From: Armigeres subalbatus
Taxonomy: Eukaryota; Arthropoda; Insecta; Diptera; Culicidae
Reading direction: 5' to 3'
Assembly: GCF_024139115.2 (NCBI RefSeq)
Contig: NC_085139.1
Span: 68,677,203 to 68,741,202, forward strand
DNA length: 64,000 bases
The notes beneath the pieces were generated by a model that saw nothing but the letters and a program-made list of their open reading frames with translations, was not told where the DNA came from and made no database searches. Shown here piece by piece: positions 21,002 to 30,890 of this stretch. The position numbers and the translations under genes are program-made. The first letter of the stretch is position 1. Each line of letters opens with the position of its first letter.

Positions 21002-22309
21002 TCTAAAAAATTCAGTTCAGCTTCTTCTGGTTCCTGGAACTCGTTTGGTTGATCCTGTTGTGCTTCAATCGCTCTTAGATACCTGTCGAAAGTGTGGATT
21101 GGTTCCGGATAGTATTCTTCATCATCGGATGGGATGAAGTCTGATCTTTCGTTCACCGTGTCTTCTATTTCGGGGTTTTGATATGATTCTGTGTGAGTGT
21201 GAAACAATCTAGGACGTTTTAGTGGGGATGTTGTTGGTTGGAATGCTGGGGTCTGTTAGAGTAGTTAATATTAGCAGTGCGCATAGATACGTCTGTATCT
21301 ATTGGTGCGGGGGCTCTGAATGGATTTCTTTGTGGATTGGGTGGTGGCTGTGGTACAAATGGTTGTCTAGGAGGTGCTGGGTGAAAATGAGGATAGTTTC
21401 GTTGTTGCTGAGTGTTATAGAATGGTTTTGGAGGGTAAAAATGCATTGGAGGGTTATACCGTAATTGTGGAAGGTTCATCAATGGTTTCATGTGCATCCT
21501 AGATAAATGGGCTGGTTTAGGCGGTATGGCAGGAATTAGATTTCTTGGCTTGGTATGGACCTCAGGAATCTTGTAACTAGTAATATTTTTTCTAAACTCA
21601 ATATTTTGAAAGGAGATGCAATAAGAGTAGGCGTGAGCCAGAGATTCTGGTTCGTAATTCTTCAAAAATCTTCCAACATCGCCATCTAGACCACGAATAA
21701 ATGCGTCGATAGCTTTGCGGTTGTATGTGTATATCATAGCCTTAGTGGCTTCTGGATGAGAGAATCGTTCATCAGTTCTTATGGAGTTAGCTATCAATGA
21801 AAGGATACGGTTTACCTTGTCGTAATATTTTTCCAAAGTTTCCTGTCTTGTTTGCAACACATTAATTGATAATCCAGTGTTTCTAAATCGCGTTTCTCAC
21901 CATAGTAGGTAGTCAACGTTTTTCTAATCATTTTCCAGTTGATGTTGACGTTTGAGGCAACGAGTGCATCGTTGGCTTCACCTTTGATTTTACGACGAAT
22001 AGATTTGCAGACGACATGATATTTATTCTTGTCGTCTACTGTACTATGTATATTTGGGTGTATAAACTGACCAATGCTTCTGCATCTTGCAGGAAAAAAC
22101 TAAGTTCGTTAGGGTCACCGTTAAAATTCGGTAAACCTTCAACGATATCTGGTATATCTTCAATGGAATCGGGACTTATAGGGGTTCCGTCTGCCCTTAT
22201 CAAATAGAGTGGGGGATCTGAATAATCCTCCTGAGTTGGAGTTGGCGGTTGCTTCCAAAGAAGCAATCCTACCGGTGAGTTGCCTGATTTGATCGATTAC
22301 TTGTTCCAT
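20998..22309 (-). pseudogene. gag: Provirus gag, frame broken
   Basis: The likely start is the ATG at 22,309 (MEQVIDQIRQ). The frame changes near 22,250, again near 22,060 and near 21,860, then runs through an open region (21,219-21,860) and an acidic C-terminal part (20,998-21,207) ending LNFLE. The region from 22,266 to about 21,600 fits errantiviral capsid sequence (DIVEGLPNFNG, ALVSLYT, FIRGLDGDVGRFL). The next part is Pro/Gln/Asn-rich with many PxP and RNP-like stretches and no CCHC knuckle, as in other errantiviral Gags. Gag would form the particle shell. Confidence 0.85.
21004..21010 (-). promoter_or_regulatory. Gag-pol -1 frameshift slippery site (U UUU UUA)
   Basis: On the minus strand the end of gag reads AAT TTT TTA GAA TGA. 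The heptamer T TTT TTA is in the correct 0-frame phase for a -1 slip, and slipping leads straight into the pol frame (AGA ATG AAC). The same heptamer is used by HIV-1. I did not test for a downstream stem-loop. Confidence 0.8.
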
Positions 22310-22950
22310 TTTTATTTTATTTTACTAGATTCTACACTTACACTTGCAAAAAATAGGTTAATTGTGATGGTCTAATAGTGGATTTGACTGATAATAAACT
22401 TTATTTGAGTATTTTACTATTTCTATTTTTGTTTCGATAATCACTAATCACTTCACTTTTTCGGTTTCAATTTCACTTTTTTTTTCACTTGATTTCTTTC
22501 TTCCTGGAAAATTAAATGATTTGTTATTTATTACTTACAAAATAATTCTGGACATTTTCTGGGTACGCCAGAAAACTGTGGGATCCGTGGAGGCACGTGT
22601 CCAGGCGGTTATCGAATCCTTTTTTCCCAACACTGCCGGGTGCAGTCGAGATCGTTGGGTCGGGACCGGAAGCTGTGTGTATTATCCCCTTCTCAGCACG
22701 GCTGCCTTCTTCCTTTTCACTGGGATCGAGTGGTTAGCTGCTCTCGTTACTCGTGGGGCTCTTCCGTGCGGCTGCTTCTTGCGATCAGGTGGATGTTCCA
22801 GTTGAAGTGCAGGAATGTGATACTTCTATCGGTTCACACTTCCTGGTGTAGGTGTTATTTGACAAGCGTTCACTTGGCTCTAACGCGGTGAATCGGCTAA
22901 GTCTTATCTCGAGGACACTTAATCACTTCACTGTACTTGCACTAAACTTC
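22310..22950 (-). other. Provirus 5' leader
   Basis: About 640 bp lie between the primer binding site and the gag ATG. The leader is non-coding in the element's orientation and would hold packaging signals and, if env is spliced, the donor. A TCACTTTT-rich stretch lies at about 22,440-22,500. Plus-strand ORFs here (22,521-22,891) are shadows. Confidence 0.6.
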
Positions 22951-22968
22951 GGTCCCTATTCGGGCGCC
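22951..22968 (-). promoter_or_regulatory. Primer binding site (tRNA-Lys type)
   Basis: The minus strand reads GGCGCCCGAATAGGGACC directly after the LTR end ACT. With the LTR's final T this gives TGGCGCCCGAA-AGGGAC, matching the tRNA-Lys primer site known from lentiviruses and gypsy-like errantiviruses, with one difference (T for C). The one-base overlap with the LTR is typical of errantiviruses. Confidence 0.9.
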
Positions 22969-23324
22969 AGTAAATCTTCTCAAGTCAAAGGACCTGAAAA
23001 AAAATATATTTCTAGAGCTTGAGCTCCGTCTTTATTGAATCTTAAGGAATAACTAACTAGTACAATTTTGGGATGCAAGTATTTATAATTTCGTATGCAC
23101 TCGCGAGCGTGGGATCGATCTTTGATTATGCTGGATGATGTGATTGTTTATCTTTGGGATGACGGTGTCGCATGATGCTGTCCGTTGGGATGTTTATTCC
23201 TTGATTGCGATAACGATGTTTAGTCTGGATGCTAAGTGGTTCTGTCGTGTTAATTCTGGGTGGTCCAGAACAAAAGTGCTAATATTTATGATGCTAAGTG
23301 TCTGGTGCAGGATTTGTGTTAACT
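22969..23324 (-). repeat. 5' LTR (right copy)
   Basis: This 356-bp copy is identical by eye to 15,889-16,246 apart from a 2-bp shorter AT run. It is followed by the duplicated CACG at 23,325-23,328. For the minus-strand element this is the promoter LTR; I did not identify an initiator with confidence. Confidence 0.95.
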
Positions 23325-23369
23325 CACGAGCTCAAAGGTTTTAGTATGGACTGCACATGCCGAGGTATG

Positions 23370-23835
23370 GGGGTCGTAGCGTAAAACTGTTGGTGCCTAT
23401 CGCTATCGAAGATGAAGTTTTGCAGATGATTCATGAATGTACAGGTATCAATGAAGTAATAAGAATAAAATCATGAAACCTGCTTGGAAGGACGCGGCTG
23501 CGATGGACTTTCTCTCATTCAAAATTGAAATTGCCAACGGTAACCGCTCAACCACATTGGATTCATCGAAATGGCCGAAAAGAATCAGATGCAGAGAGTT
23601 TATGCAGTTCTCAAATATAACGTGGAGGCCTGTCCGTTAGGTCCGTCATGTTGTATGAAGCTGTAGACTACATGTGTTAATGTTATTGTTATGGTGGATC
23701 TTGTGACTTGCTCCTAATGTCTGTTCGTTTTTGTTTATTAATGTAATGCTCATGCCAATATTAATGTACTATATTATATTATAAAGGTTTTCAATAAGAC
23801 ATAAGTCAGTTGAAATAAATATGAATAAACAATAA
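23370..23835 (+). pseudogene. Non-LTR ORF1-like remnant with 3' tail
   Basis: Broken plus-strand translation gives KLLVPIAIEDEVLQMIHECT and, in the next frame after about 23,475, AMDFLSFKIEI...SSKWPKRIRCREF...TWRP. The SFKI/SFKV...WP.G..REF pattern matches the C-terminal domain of the ORF1 at 53.0-53.5 kb. The DNA then becomes an AT-rich 3' region with GTTGAAATAAATATGAATAAACAATAAAC at its end, again like that element. It therefore looks like the 3' half of a related ORF1-type element. Confidence 0.55.
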
Positions 23836-23839
23836 ACAA

Positions 23840-24230
23840 TATATTAATCGTATTTGGTTTGAAGGGTTTGAAGGGAAATATTTACCGTTTTCCTATTATT
23901 TATTCCTCTTTTGAAAGCCATTATTTTTAGGAGCAATAATTATGTGTCTTTTAGAAACACCGCAAGAAATCTTTCAGTTTATAATTAGGCAGTTGCAGAT
24001 ATTTAATTAAAATTATGTCCTACTGGTCTCCGAAAAGTGAAGGGGGATAAAAAATAATAAAAAATAAATATGAATACGAAAAAATGAAAATAAAACTCCT
24101 CGGATTTGTTAAATAATGTTTTGAGACCTCAAAATTTCCTGAAATATTTGTTGTTGCCCCCTCAAAATATTAATTCTGGGCAAAAATTATCCGAGGGGGG
24201 GGGGCATAATGTTTCTTAAATGTTTGTATC
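23840..24230. repeat. Dispersed repeat, inverted partner of 58,190-58,300
   Basis: ATTATGTCCTACTGGTCTC and CTCGGATTTGTTAAATAATG occur here. Their reverse complements appear at about 58,205-58,285 (AACAAATCCGAGG, GAGACCAGTAGGACATAAT). The copies are diverged and flanked by a poly-G run at 24,195-24,205. No gene is visible. Confidence 0.6.
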
Positions 24231-24249
24231 GGTCTTATTATTGATTAAA

Positions 24250-24460
24250 GTTGCTTTCTTTCAAACATCCATCCGACGAAAAATACCGAGATTATTCATT
24301 CAACATTCTGCTGTTGACTAAATGTTCATTCAAATTTCCATTATGCGTAGTGTACTTTCGATCAAACGTCATTCGACCGAATGTTCTACGTCTCTACACT
24401 AAACATAAATTTTCGAACAAATGGCATTCGACTAAATGCCTTCCGACGAAATGGTTTAGA
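24250..24460. repeat. Short TCCGACGAAA / CATTCGAC repeat block
   Basis: Phrases such as CATTCGACCGAATGTTC, GGCATTCGACTAAATGCC and TTCCGACGAAATGG are reverse-strand relatives of the GTCGAATGGACATTT repeat at 13 kb. The 90-codon ORF at 24,251-24,523 is made of this repeat. Confidence 0.6.
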
Positions 24461-24673
24461 TTCCTGCAGGTCAGTTCCTATAGTTGGAGGCTTCAAGAAT
24501 ATGGATGCTTTAGGATAAGTTGACCTCATTGGTCAAAAAATTTACTGGGACATTAAAACGAGATATTTTTTATGGAAGGGGTAGAACGTTGGAAATGGTT
24601 TAAAAACATTAGTCTTTCATGCTTCTCATCTTGAGACCTTTATAATACTTTTTTGGGATGTAGGTCGTTCCCC

Positions 24674-25343
24674 AAGTAGCACGCAACATCTTCCAAAAAG
24701 CACCTTGTTTCTATTCAGTTTCATTAAATGCATAGGAAAAACATAAAAGCACGATAAAGTTGCATCAAGATGTCAAAATTGTTCGAATTGTGATCAATGT
24801 TTCATTTATATTGCAAGGCAGTAGGTATTTGACATTTGGAAACAAACAATCAAATAATACTGCACTGCATGTTGCATACACGAAACAAAATCATTAGGTC
24901 GCATATTTTCTACCATGTAACTTCAATGCGTCTTTTAAAATTGAATTGTTTGTTTAAATTAAGTCACAGATAAGTTGAGTATATCTTCATGTTTGATTTA
25001 CCATCGTCCAACGTTTTGACAACTCACAATTTATTATGGTGATAGTGCAATCAAGTAATAGGAAACCCGGATACAAAACATCATAATCGTATGGTTTTAA
25101 TGGTGAGTCAACATGCAGTCTCTTCGAAGTGTTGAATGGTACTGTGGTAGAGTGAAGGACTATCAATCACAAGATCTATAAATCGAATCCAGTTTCATAT
25201 TTTTATTATTTTTGCGTTGCTTTTTGCAATCGAAGGATGTTTCCGTAGGCTCAAAAATAGTTGCAACACAGTGAAATGTTTAGTTTCAGTACTAAACATT
25301 TCACTGTGTTGCAACTATGTGCAAGTTGTGCTGCTTGGGCCAT
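24674..25343. mobile_element. Element with CCCAAGYAGCAC ends and inner hairpin
   Basis: The left end reads CCCAAGTAGCACGCAACAT and the right end, on the other strand, reads CCCAAGCAGCACAACTTGC, giving an imperfect inverted terminus. Just inside the right end is a near-perfect hairpin at about 25,256-25,318 (ATAGTTGCAACACAGTGAAA and its complement around TTTCAG). The interior is AT-rich and non-coding. Related ends occur at about 27,540-27,560 and 45,612-45,630, so this is a small family. The superfamily is unknown to me. Confidence 0.5.
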
Positions 25344-25419
25344 TTGTTGTATGTAAAAAATTCTAGGAAACCGTTTGGTATTTCAAAGCTGATTTGATGG
25401 AAATCTTGAGGCATCTTAT
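25311..25419. repeat. 109-bp direct repeat, left copy
   Basis: The segment from GCAACTATGTGCAAGTTG to GGAAATCTTGAGGCATCTTA is repeated at 27,528-27,636 with about three differences. Together the copies bracket the 2.1-kb tandem-array region. Its first part overlaps the CCCAAG-ended element. Confidence 0.85.
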
Positions 25420-25639
25420 CAGGTATCAGAACGTCGGCTCAGGAGGCACGTTCCCCTCAATTTGGGAGATTTGTGCCATCGCCTTCACTGGCCTTTCTCA
25501 TCATTTACCTGACGGAGAAGAAAGTGAAAAGGGGAAAGGAAGAGGAAGTGAAGTTGGAAAGGAGAATGGGACCATTTATAGGAAAGCCAATTATGTAGAC
25601 TCACACGCATTCAGCTAGGGACTAAAGAGAGGTGTCACA

Positions 25640-27190
25640 AAAACATAGAGGACATAACAATGGACGAACGTCAAAGACGAAACACAGAGTGCATTGTGAA
25701 AAACGCATAATGCGAATCCATATAGGTGACAATCACAAAGTACATTGTAAAAATCGCATGATTCGAATCCATATAGGTGGCAATTTGTTAAAAACTTAGT
25801 AAAACACATATTCATCACCCCATTCTTATTGAACCTCACGTTGAGATTGAACAAGAGTAGCCGAACCCGAACGTCAAGAACGAAACACAGAGTACACTGT
25901 GAAAAACGTATAATGCGAATCCATATAGGTAACATACTCAAAGTACAATGTAAAAAAAACGCATAATGCGAATCCATATAGATGACAATTTGTTGAAAAC
26001 TAAGTAAAACACATATCCATAACCCCACTCTTATTTAACCTCACTTTGAGATTGAACAAGAGTAGCCAAAGCCGAACGTCAAGGACGAGACACAGAGTAC
26101 ACTGTGAAAAACGCATAATGCGAATCCATATAGGTAACATACATAAAGTACATTGTGAAAAACGCATAATGCGAATCCATATAGGTGACAATTTGTTGAA
26201 AACTAAGTAAAATACATATTCATAACCCCACTCTTATTTAACCTCGAGTTGAGATTGAACAAGAGTAGCCGAAGCCGAACGTCAAGGACGAGACACAGAG
26301 TACACTGGGAAAAACGCATAATGCGAATCCATAAAGGTAACATACACAAAGTACATTGTAAAAAAACGCATAATGCGAATCCATATAGGTGACAATTTGT
26401 TGGAAAAAAAAACTAAGTAAAAAACATTTTCATAACCCCACCCTTATTCAACCTCAAGTTGAGATTAAACAAGAGTAGCTGAAGCCAAACATCAAAGACG
26501 AAACACAGATTACACTTTGAAAAACGCATAATACGAATCCATATAGGCGACAAACACAAAGTACATTGTAAAAAAAAAACATAATGCGAATCCATATAGG
26601 TGAAAATTTGTTGAAAAACTAAGTAAAAAACATATTCATAACCCCGCCCTTATTCAACCTCGAGTTGAGATTAAACAAGAGTAGCTGAAGCCAAACGTCA
26701 AAGACAAAACACAGAGTACACTGTGAAAAGCGCATAATGCGAATCCATACAGGTGACAAACACAAAGTACATTGTAAAAAAAATGCATAATGCGAATCCA
26801 TATAGGTGGAAGTTTGTTGAAAAACTAAGTAAAACACATATTCATAACCCCACACTCACGTTGAGGATGAACAAGAGTAGCCAAAGCCGAACGTCAAAGA
26901 CGAGACACAGAGTACACTGTGAAAATCGCATAATGCGAATCCATATAGGTGACAATTTGTTGAAAACTAAGTAAAACACATATTCATAACCCCACTCTTA
27001 TTTTACCTCACGTTGAGATTGAACAAGAGTAGCCGCAGCCAAACGTCAAGGACGAGACACAGAGTACACTGTGAAAAAACGCATAATGCGAATCCATATA
27101 GGTGACAATTTGTTGAAAACTAATTAAAACACATATTCATAACCCCACTCTTATTTAACCTCACAATAGGGTTGAATAAGAGTAGCCGAT
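25640..27190. repeat. Higher-order tandem array (about 205-bp and 152-bp units)
   Basis: The large unit contains GAACAAGAGTAGCC, then AACGTCAAGGACGAGACACA, then one or two copies of a roughly 54-bp subunit built on GCATAATGCGAATCCATATA, then AACTAAGTAAAACACATATT and AACCCCACTCTTATT. The ACAAGAGTAG landmark falls at about 25,851, 26,056, 26,259, 26,469, 26,675, 26,871 and 27,023. Spacing is about 205 bp where two subunits are present and about 152 bp where one is. Minus-strand ORFs such as MDSHYAFFLQC... are translations of the repeat. Confidence 0.9.
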
Positions 27191-27194
27191 TATC

Positions 27195-27527
27195 TTGGAG
27201 AAGTAAAAAGTCAACTACGCCATAGCTCCGGTTAGCGCAGCGAGGGCTAAAATATTGTGAAGGGTGCCCTGGTGCTTCACAGGCTCCGTTTGCGGTTAGG
27301 TTCTTATTAGACCCCCCTAACCATTCATTCGTAGGCACGGTAAGCATAAAGCCGCATCACACCGAGAATTAGGGGTCACCTGTATGGTGGACTTTTACCA
27401 CTGGAACAGGCAATCCGTAATGTTATTCTTAGCCAGATAACCAGCTGCCGACACCACACGGCTATCTAGGCTGTTCGTGGAGAGAAGTTAACATTGACTT
27501 CACGTCAACTCTCAATGTGACCGAACA
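27195..27527. other. GC-richer unique-looking segment after the array
   Basis: It contains CATAGCTCCGGTTAGCGCAGCG, CACCTGTATGGTGGACTTTT and CGACACCACACGGCTATCTA. It looks like the leader or tail of a non-LTR element but has no open frame, so I leave it unassigned. Confidence 0.35.
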
Positions 27528-27636
27528 GCAACTATGTGCAAGTTGTGCTGCTTGGGCCATTTGTTGTATATAAAAAACTATAGGAAACCGTTTGGTATTT
27601 CAAAGCTGATTTGATGGAAATCTTGAGGCATCTTAT
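27528..27636. repeat. 109-bp direct repeat, right copy
   Basis: Second copy of 25,311-25,419, same orientation, about 97% identical by eye. Confidence 0.85.
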
Positions 27637-28070
27637 AGGTCATACGACCGAAAATATCATATGTTCGAAAATGTCGTTTGGTCGAACAATAGTGAATGTG
27701 AAAATTCTGATCAATGATATTCGAGAAGTGAGAAAGTTACTCATCAAAAAGTTAACAAGGCAAAGTGAGAAGTGAGAAACGATACATCTCTCTTGAACTA
27801 CTCACTTCTCATCAGTTTTGACAGTGAGTAGTGAGAAATGAGCCGGCTCACTTTTAACTTATCGCTCCTTATTTTTCACTTCTCAGTTCTCACTGTGAAA
27901 AGTGAGAAGTGCGTGGTGAGAAGTAAGAAGTGATACGTCTTATTTCTCACACCTCATTTCGTACTTCTCATTTCTCACTTTTCACATGGAAATTCCCACT
28001 TATGGAAATCAGGAATAAAATGTGAAAAATAAAGAGTGAGAAGTGAAACGTCGTGCCATATTGACTTGCG
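27637..28070. repeat. GAGAAGTGAGAA simple repeat, both orientations
   Basis: Runs of AGTGAGAAGTGAGAA and their complement TTCTCACTTCTCA alternate several times between about 27,715 and 28,050, forming potential hairpins. No gene is visible. Confidence 0.7.
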
Positions 28071-28164
28071 TTTGTTCAAGTTGACAAAATTACATTTTAA
28101 GTTACAATGTTATGAAACTCATATGTGGAGATGTACATTATGCGGAAGATATTGAATGAAAAAT

Positions 28165-28292
28165 GTATTGGAGGTAACCACTCTCCCTTCGATGGGACTC
28201 AAACCCATGACCCTACAGTACGCTAGACTGGTGCTTTAACCAAATTAGCTACGAAGGACCTCCGTCAGCCTTCGCAACCTAGCGGCTACTGA
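28165..28292 (-). mobile_element. tRNA-like SINE head
   Basis: The minus strand reads GGTCCTTCGTAGCTAATTTG...AAAGCACC, resembling a tRNA 5' half with an A box. It continues with a B box GGGTTTGAGTCCC (28,194-28,206) and the 3' arm ATCGAAGGGAG, which pairs with CCTTCG. The acceptor pairing is poor and the D-loop has an extra T, so I favour a tRNA-derived SINE over a working tRNA gene. It is distinct from the Feilai-like family. Confidence 0.55.
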
Positions 28293-28299
28293 ACGAGCT

Positions 28300-29420
28300 C
28301 AAAATTCCCAAATTGGACGCATAGTCAAATCACTCGCAATCTATTTGTCAAGCCCACACTTCCACATGTGTATAGTACACGTTCACATTAGAGGAGCGTG
28401 AGTATTTAGAATGTCTGGGGGCTATACATTTTAAGGCTTTTTCGGCCAAATGACTTTCTTTGCCAAACGATCAATTCGACCTTCAGCCATATGTTTCTGT
28501 CGCTGATCTATGGTTTTCCACGCAGGTTCAAATTTTGCAGAAGTTTGTCGAATTTCTCGATTGATATTGATATTTTCGTGAATGTAATTCCATTCCAATT
28601 CCATTTCTCCTTGAAACTTCAAAAACTTACCGTAAAAGTTAAGCCGAAGAACTTTCCGCTGAAATTAACAGAATTGTTTTTCGAAATTCTGAAAATAATC
28701 CCGTTGAAATCCCAAATAAATTTCCGTTAAAAATTGGAAGAATTCTCCGTGGAAATTCTGAAGAATTGAAGTGCACATGTCGGAAATATTTTTGAGTAAA
28801 TTCCGAAGAATTTCCCACGAACATAAAAAAAAATTAAATCACTTCTTGTGGAATCTCTAAAGAATTTCGGATGAAATTTGCGAAGAATTTCTCGCAAAAG
28901 TATTTTCGAGTATTTTCCATTGAAATCTAAAGAATTTCTCGACGAAATCAAATTCTTGAATGGAAAAGGGCCGTTTGGTCGAAAGTCATTTGGCTGAAGG
29001 TCAAAAGTTGTGATTTGGTCGAAAGTCAATGGACCGAAATATCATTTGGCTAAAATAAACATATGACCGAAAGAGTTGTTTTTCTTATCTGATTATTTTG
29101 CCGAAAAAGTCATTCATCTGAATAGGTCAAACGGATCAACATTTTTGGCCATATGACCTGTTTGTTAATAGCATTTTCGGCCGTATGTCGCTTTCAGTCA
29201 AATGACATTTTCGCCCAAACTACAATTTTCGACCTAATAACAGTTTCAGCCAAACGTCCAATTAAGCCAAATAGATTTCGGCTAAATGACAATCAACCAA
29301 GTGGCATTCGAACAAATGGTTTTCGCTGAATAACTTTCAGCCGGGAAGACATATATCTCTTTCTAGAAGTTGTTTAGCCGAATATGTCATTTGGAACCTA
29401 GGAACGGCTTGGATAGTGAC
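28300..29420. repeat. Degenerate GAATTTCC and TTTGGTCGAAAG repeats
   Basis: From about 28,600 to 28,960 phrases like GAATTTCCGTGGAAATTCTGAAGAA recur at loosely 25-35 bp. From about 28,965 to 29,390 the motif becomes TTTGGTCGAAAGTCATTTGG and variants, akin to the 13-kb minisatellite. All ORFs here (28,431-29,029) are repeat translations. Confidence 0.7.
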
Positions 29421-29860
29421 GTGGTGATCACTGTACCAAGACAGGCAAAATAATAGCGATTTCAACCTGCTAATGTGCTGTTCAGCAAGTGTAAACAGTT
29501 CTTTTGATTCGTGGCTACTTTCAGAGATTCATACAAGAGCGCACTAAATCTCTTCACGCATAACTCTCGCAAGCCCATACTTCGCCCAAATTGAATCTTA
29601 TTCGAACTGTATTTCATCAATTTTTGCGGTGTCAATCGAATCTGTATCTTCATTACATTCATCTACTCCCTTTCGCTTTGAGTAGTATAATTATCACCGA
29701 AAAAAGGCAATAAATTAATTTCGATAAAGACAAAAGGTCTAAAGGACAAAACCTTGAACAGGTCAAAAGGACAAAGCGTCGAAAGGAATATTTAAATGTC
29801 AAAGTAGACAAGAAACTTAAACGGCGAGAATCAATCTTGCACAATACAAGTTTTATTCAT
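29420..29860. other. Unassigned stretch
   Basis: No supported gene is visible. AAAGGACAAA-type short repeats occur at 29,730-29,790. Confidence 0.3.
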
Positions 29861-29989
29861 TTCCTAATCAACAATCTCAAACAGAAAAAAACTCCAGACA
29901 CTACAAAATCGTTGTATGAAAATTGTTTTCAATTTACCTCCTCTTTTCTCATCAGCTCGATTGTATACAAATTTCACACATCAAATATT

Positions 29990-30330
29990 ACCAAATCAAG
30001 GGTTGTGTGAAGAGCAGACTTTACTTTTCATTCACAATTTGTAGCACAACCCAGCAAGTATCCACAATATGAGTATAAATGTTATGCCAAGATTGCATAA
30101 TACACGACAAACCAATTTTTCAAGACCTCGTGCTTTTTCTAGTTTTGGCCAGAAACGGCTTACATTCATAGGTCCATCGAAGTATAATAATCTTCCTAGA
30201 AATATTCAAATATTAACGAATCGTTCCACTTTCAAAGCAAAAATCAAAAGTTTCCTCAAAACCCAAATAACCCAACTTATAATATTTTTTTTTTTCATCA
30301 ATGATTTTTTTTATTATGGGTCATAATCAT
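29990..30330 (+). pseudogene. CR1/Jockey-type non-LTR ORF2 C-terminal tail
   Basis: The frame from 30,069 reads LHNTRQTNFSRPRA, then GQKRLTFIGPSKYNNLPRNI and FKAKIKSFL. This matches the short C-terminal tail typical of CR1/Jockey-like reverse transcriptases (a HNTRQ box, then a GPKLWNSLP box, then FK..LK). Here W of the second box is replaced by Y. The RT core is missing upstream, so this is a 5'-truncated relic. Confidence 0.72.
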
Positions 30331-30359
30331 CGTGTATACCGTCATCGTAAAGTAAAAAT

Positions 30360-30890
30360 ATAATTTATAGCTAGAATTATTATTATAATATTTGTTATAA
30401 AACCTGTGCTTTTTTAAAATGATGCTAAATCCACTAGAAGCACATTATTAATGTTTGCTAGTATTCTCCTCATCAGTAGTTTATTTTTATTGTTTTCTTC
30501 TCAGTAGTATGTTTCTTTGAATTTTGTTAGTATCGCGTTGCCTAAGACTGAGAATTGGGTGTCCACTATCAGGGGGCTCCAATTTAAGCTTCTTGGTGTG
30601 GGGGAGAGCGGAGGGTCACTCAAAAAAAAAAGAAAAAGAAATATCCAGATATTCATAATATTGCTTCATAGCAATTACTCCTTCTTAGAAAATTGCTCAT
30701 TCTTCAAATTTGATTGATGAGATGATTGTATTATTTCTGTTTGAAGTTAAATGCTGTTTTAATACACCCAACATGATATCACTATGTTCTTGATCAACCA
30801 TTTGTCTCTTTCAACGTTTTGTCCTTTAGATCGACGTTTTGTCTGTTCAGCCTTTTGTGTTTCGATCTTTTTTCCTTCCGACGTTTTGTC
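30360..30890. other. AT-rich stretch, possibly the 3' part of the CR1-like relic
   Basis: An AGGGGGCTCCAATTTAAGC...GGGGGAGAGCGGAGGGTC segment is followed by an A-rich run at 30,624-30,645. It may be part of an element's 3' region. No gene is visible. Confidence 0.3.

Larger units (their letters stand above)
15889..23324 (-). mobile_element. Ty3/gypsy provirus with env (errantivirus-type)
   Basis: This complete 7,436-bp element has 358- and 356-bp LTRs, both beginning AGT and ending ACT, flanked by CACG. On the minus strand the order is LTR, tRNA-Lys-type primer site, gag, pol with protease-RT-RNase H-integrase, env, polypurine tract, LTR. The order, the integrase-before-env layout and the baculovirus-F-like env class point to insect errantiviruses. 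The LTRs match except for one 2-bp AT indel near 15,919, so insertion is young. All three genes contain frame changes in this sequence. It lies just downstream of the R1-like relic at 13.9-15.8 kb. Confidence 0.93.

Noticed and set aside
25615..26855. Several minus-strand ORFs beginning MDSHYAFFLQC and similar
   Set aside because: They are translations of the GCGAATCCATATAGG array and change with unit length.
25640..27190. Array considered as a CRISPR
   Set aside because: The units are tandem without unique spacers, and the surrounding DNA is an animal genome with introns and retroelements.
28190..28260. Functional tRNA gene on the minus strand
   Set aside because: The A and B boxes look good but stem pairing and D-loop length are off; it fits a tRNA-derived SINE better.
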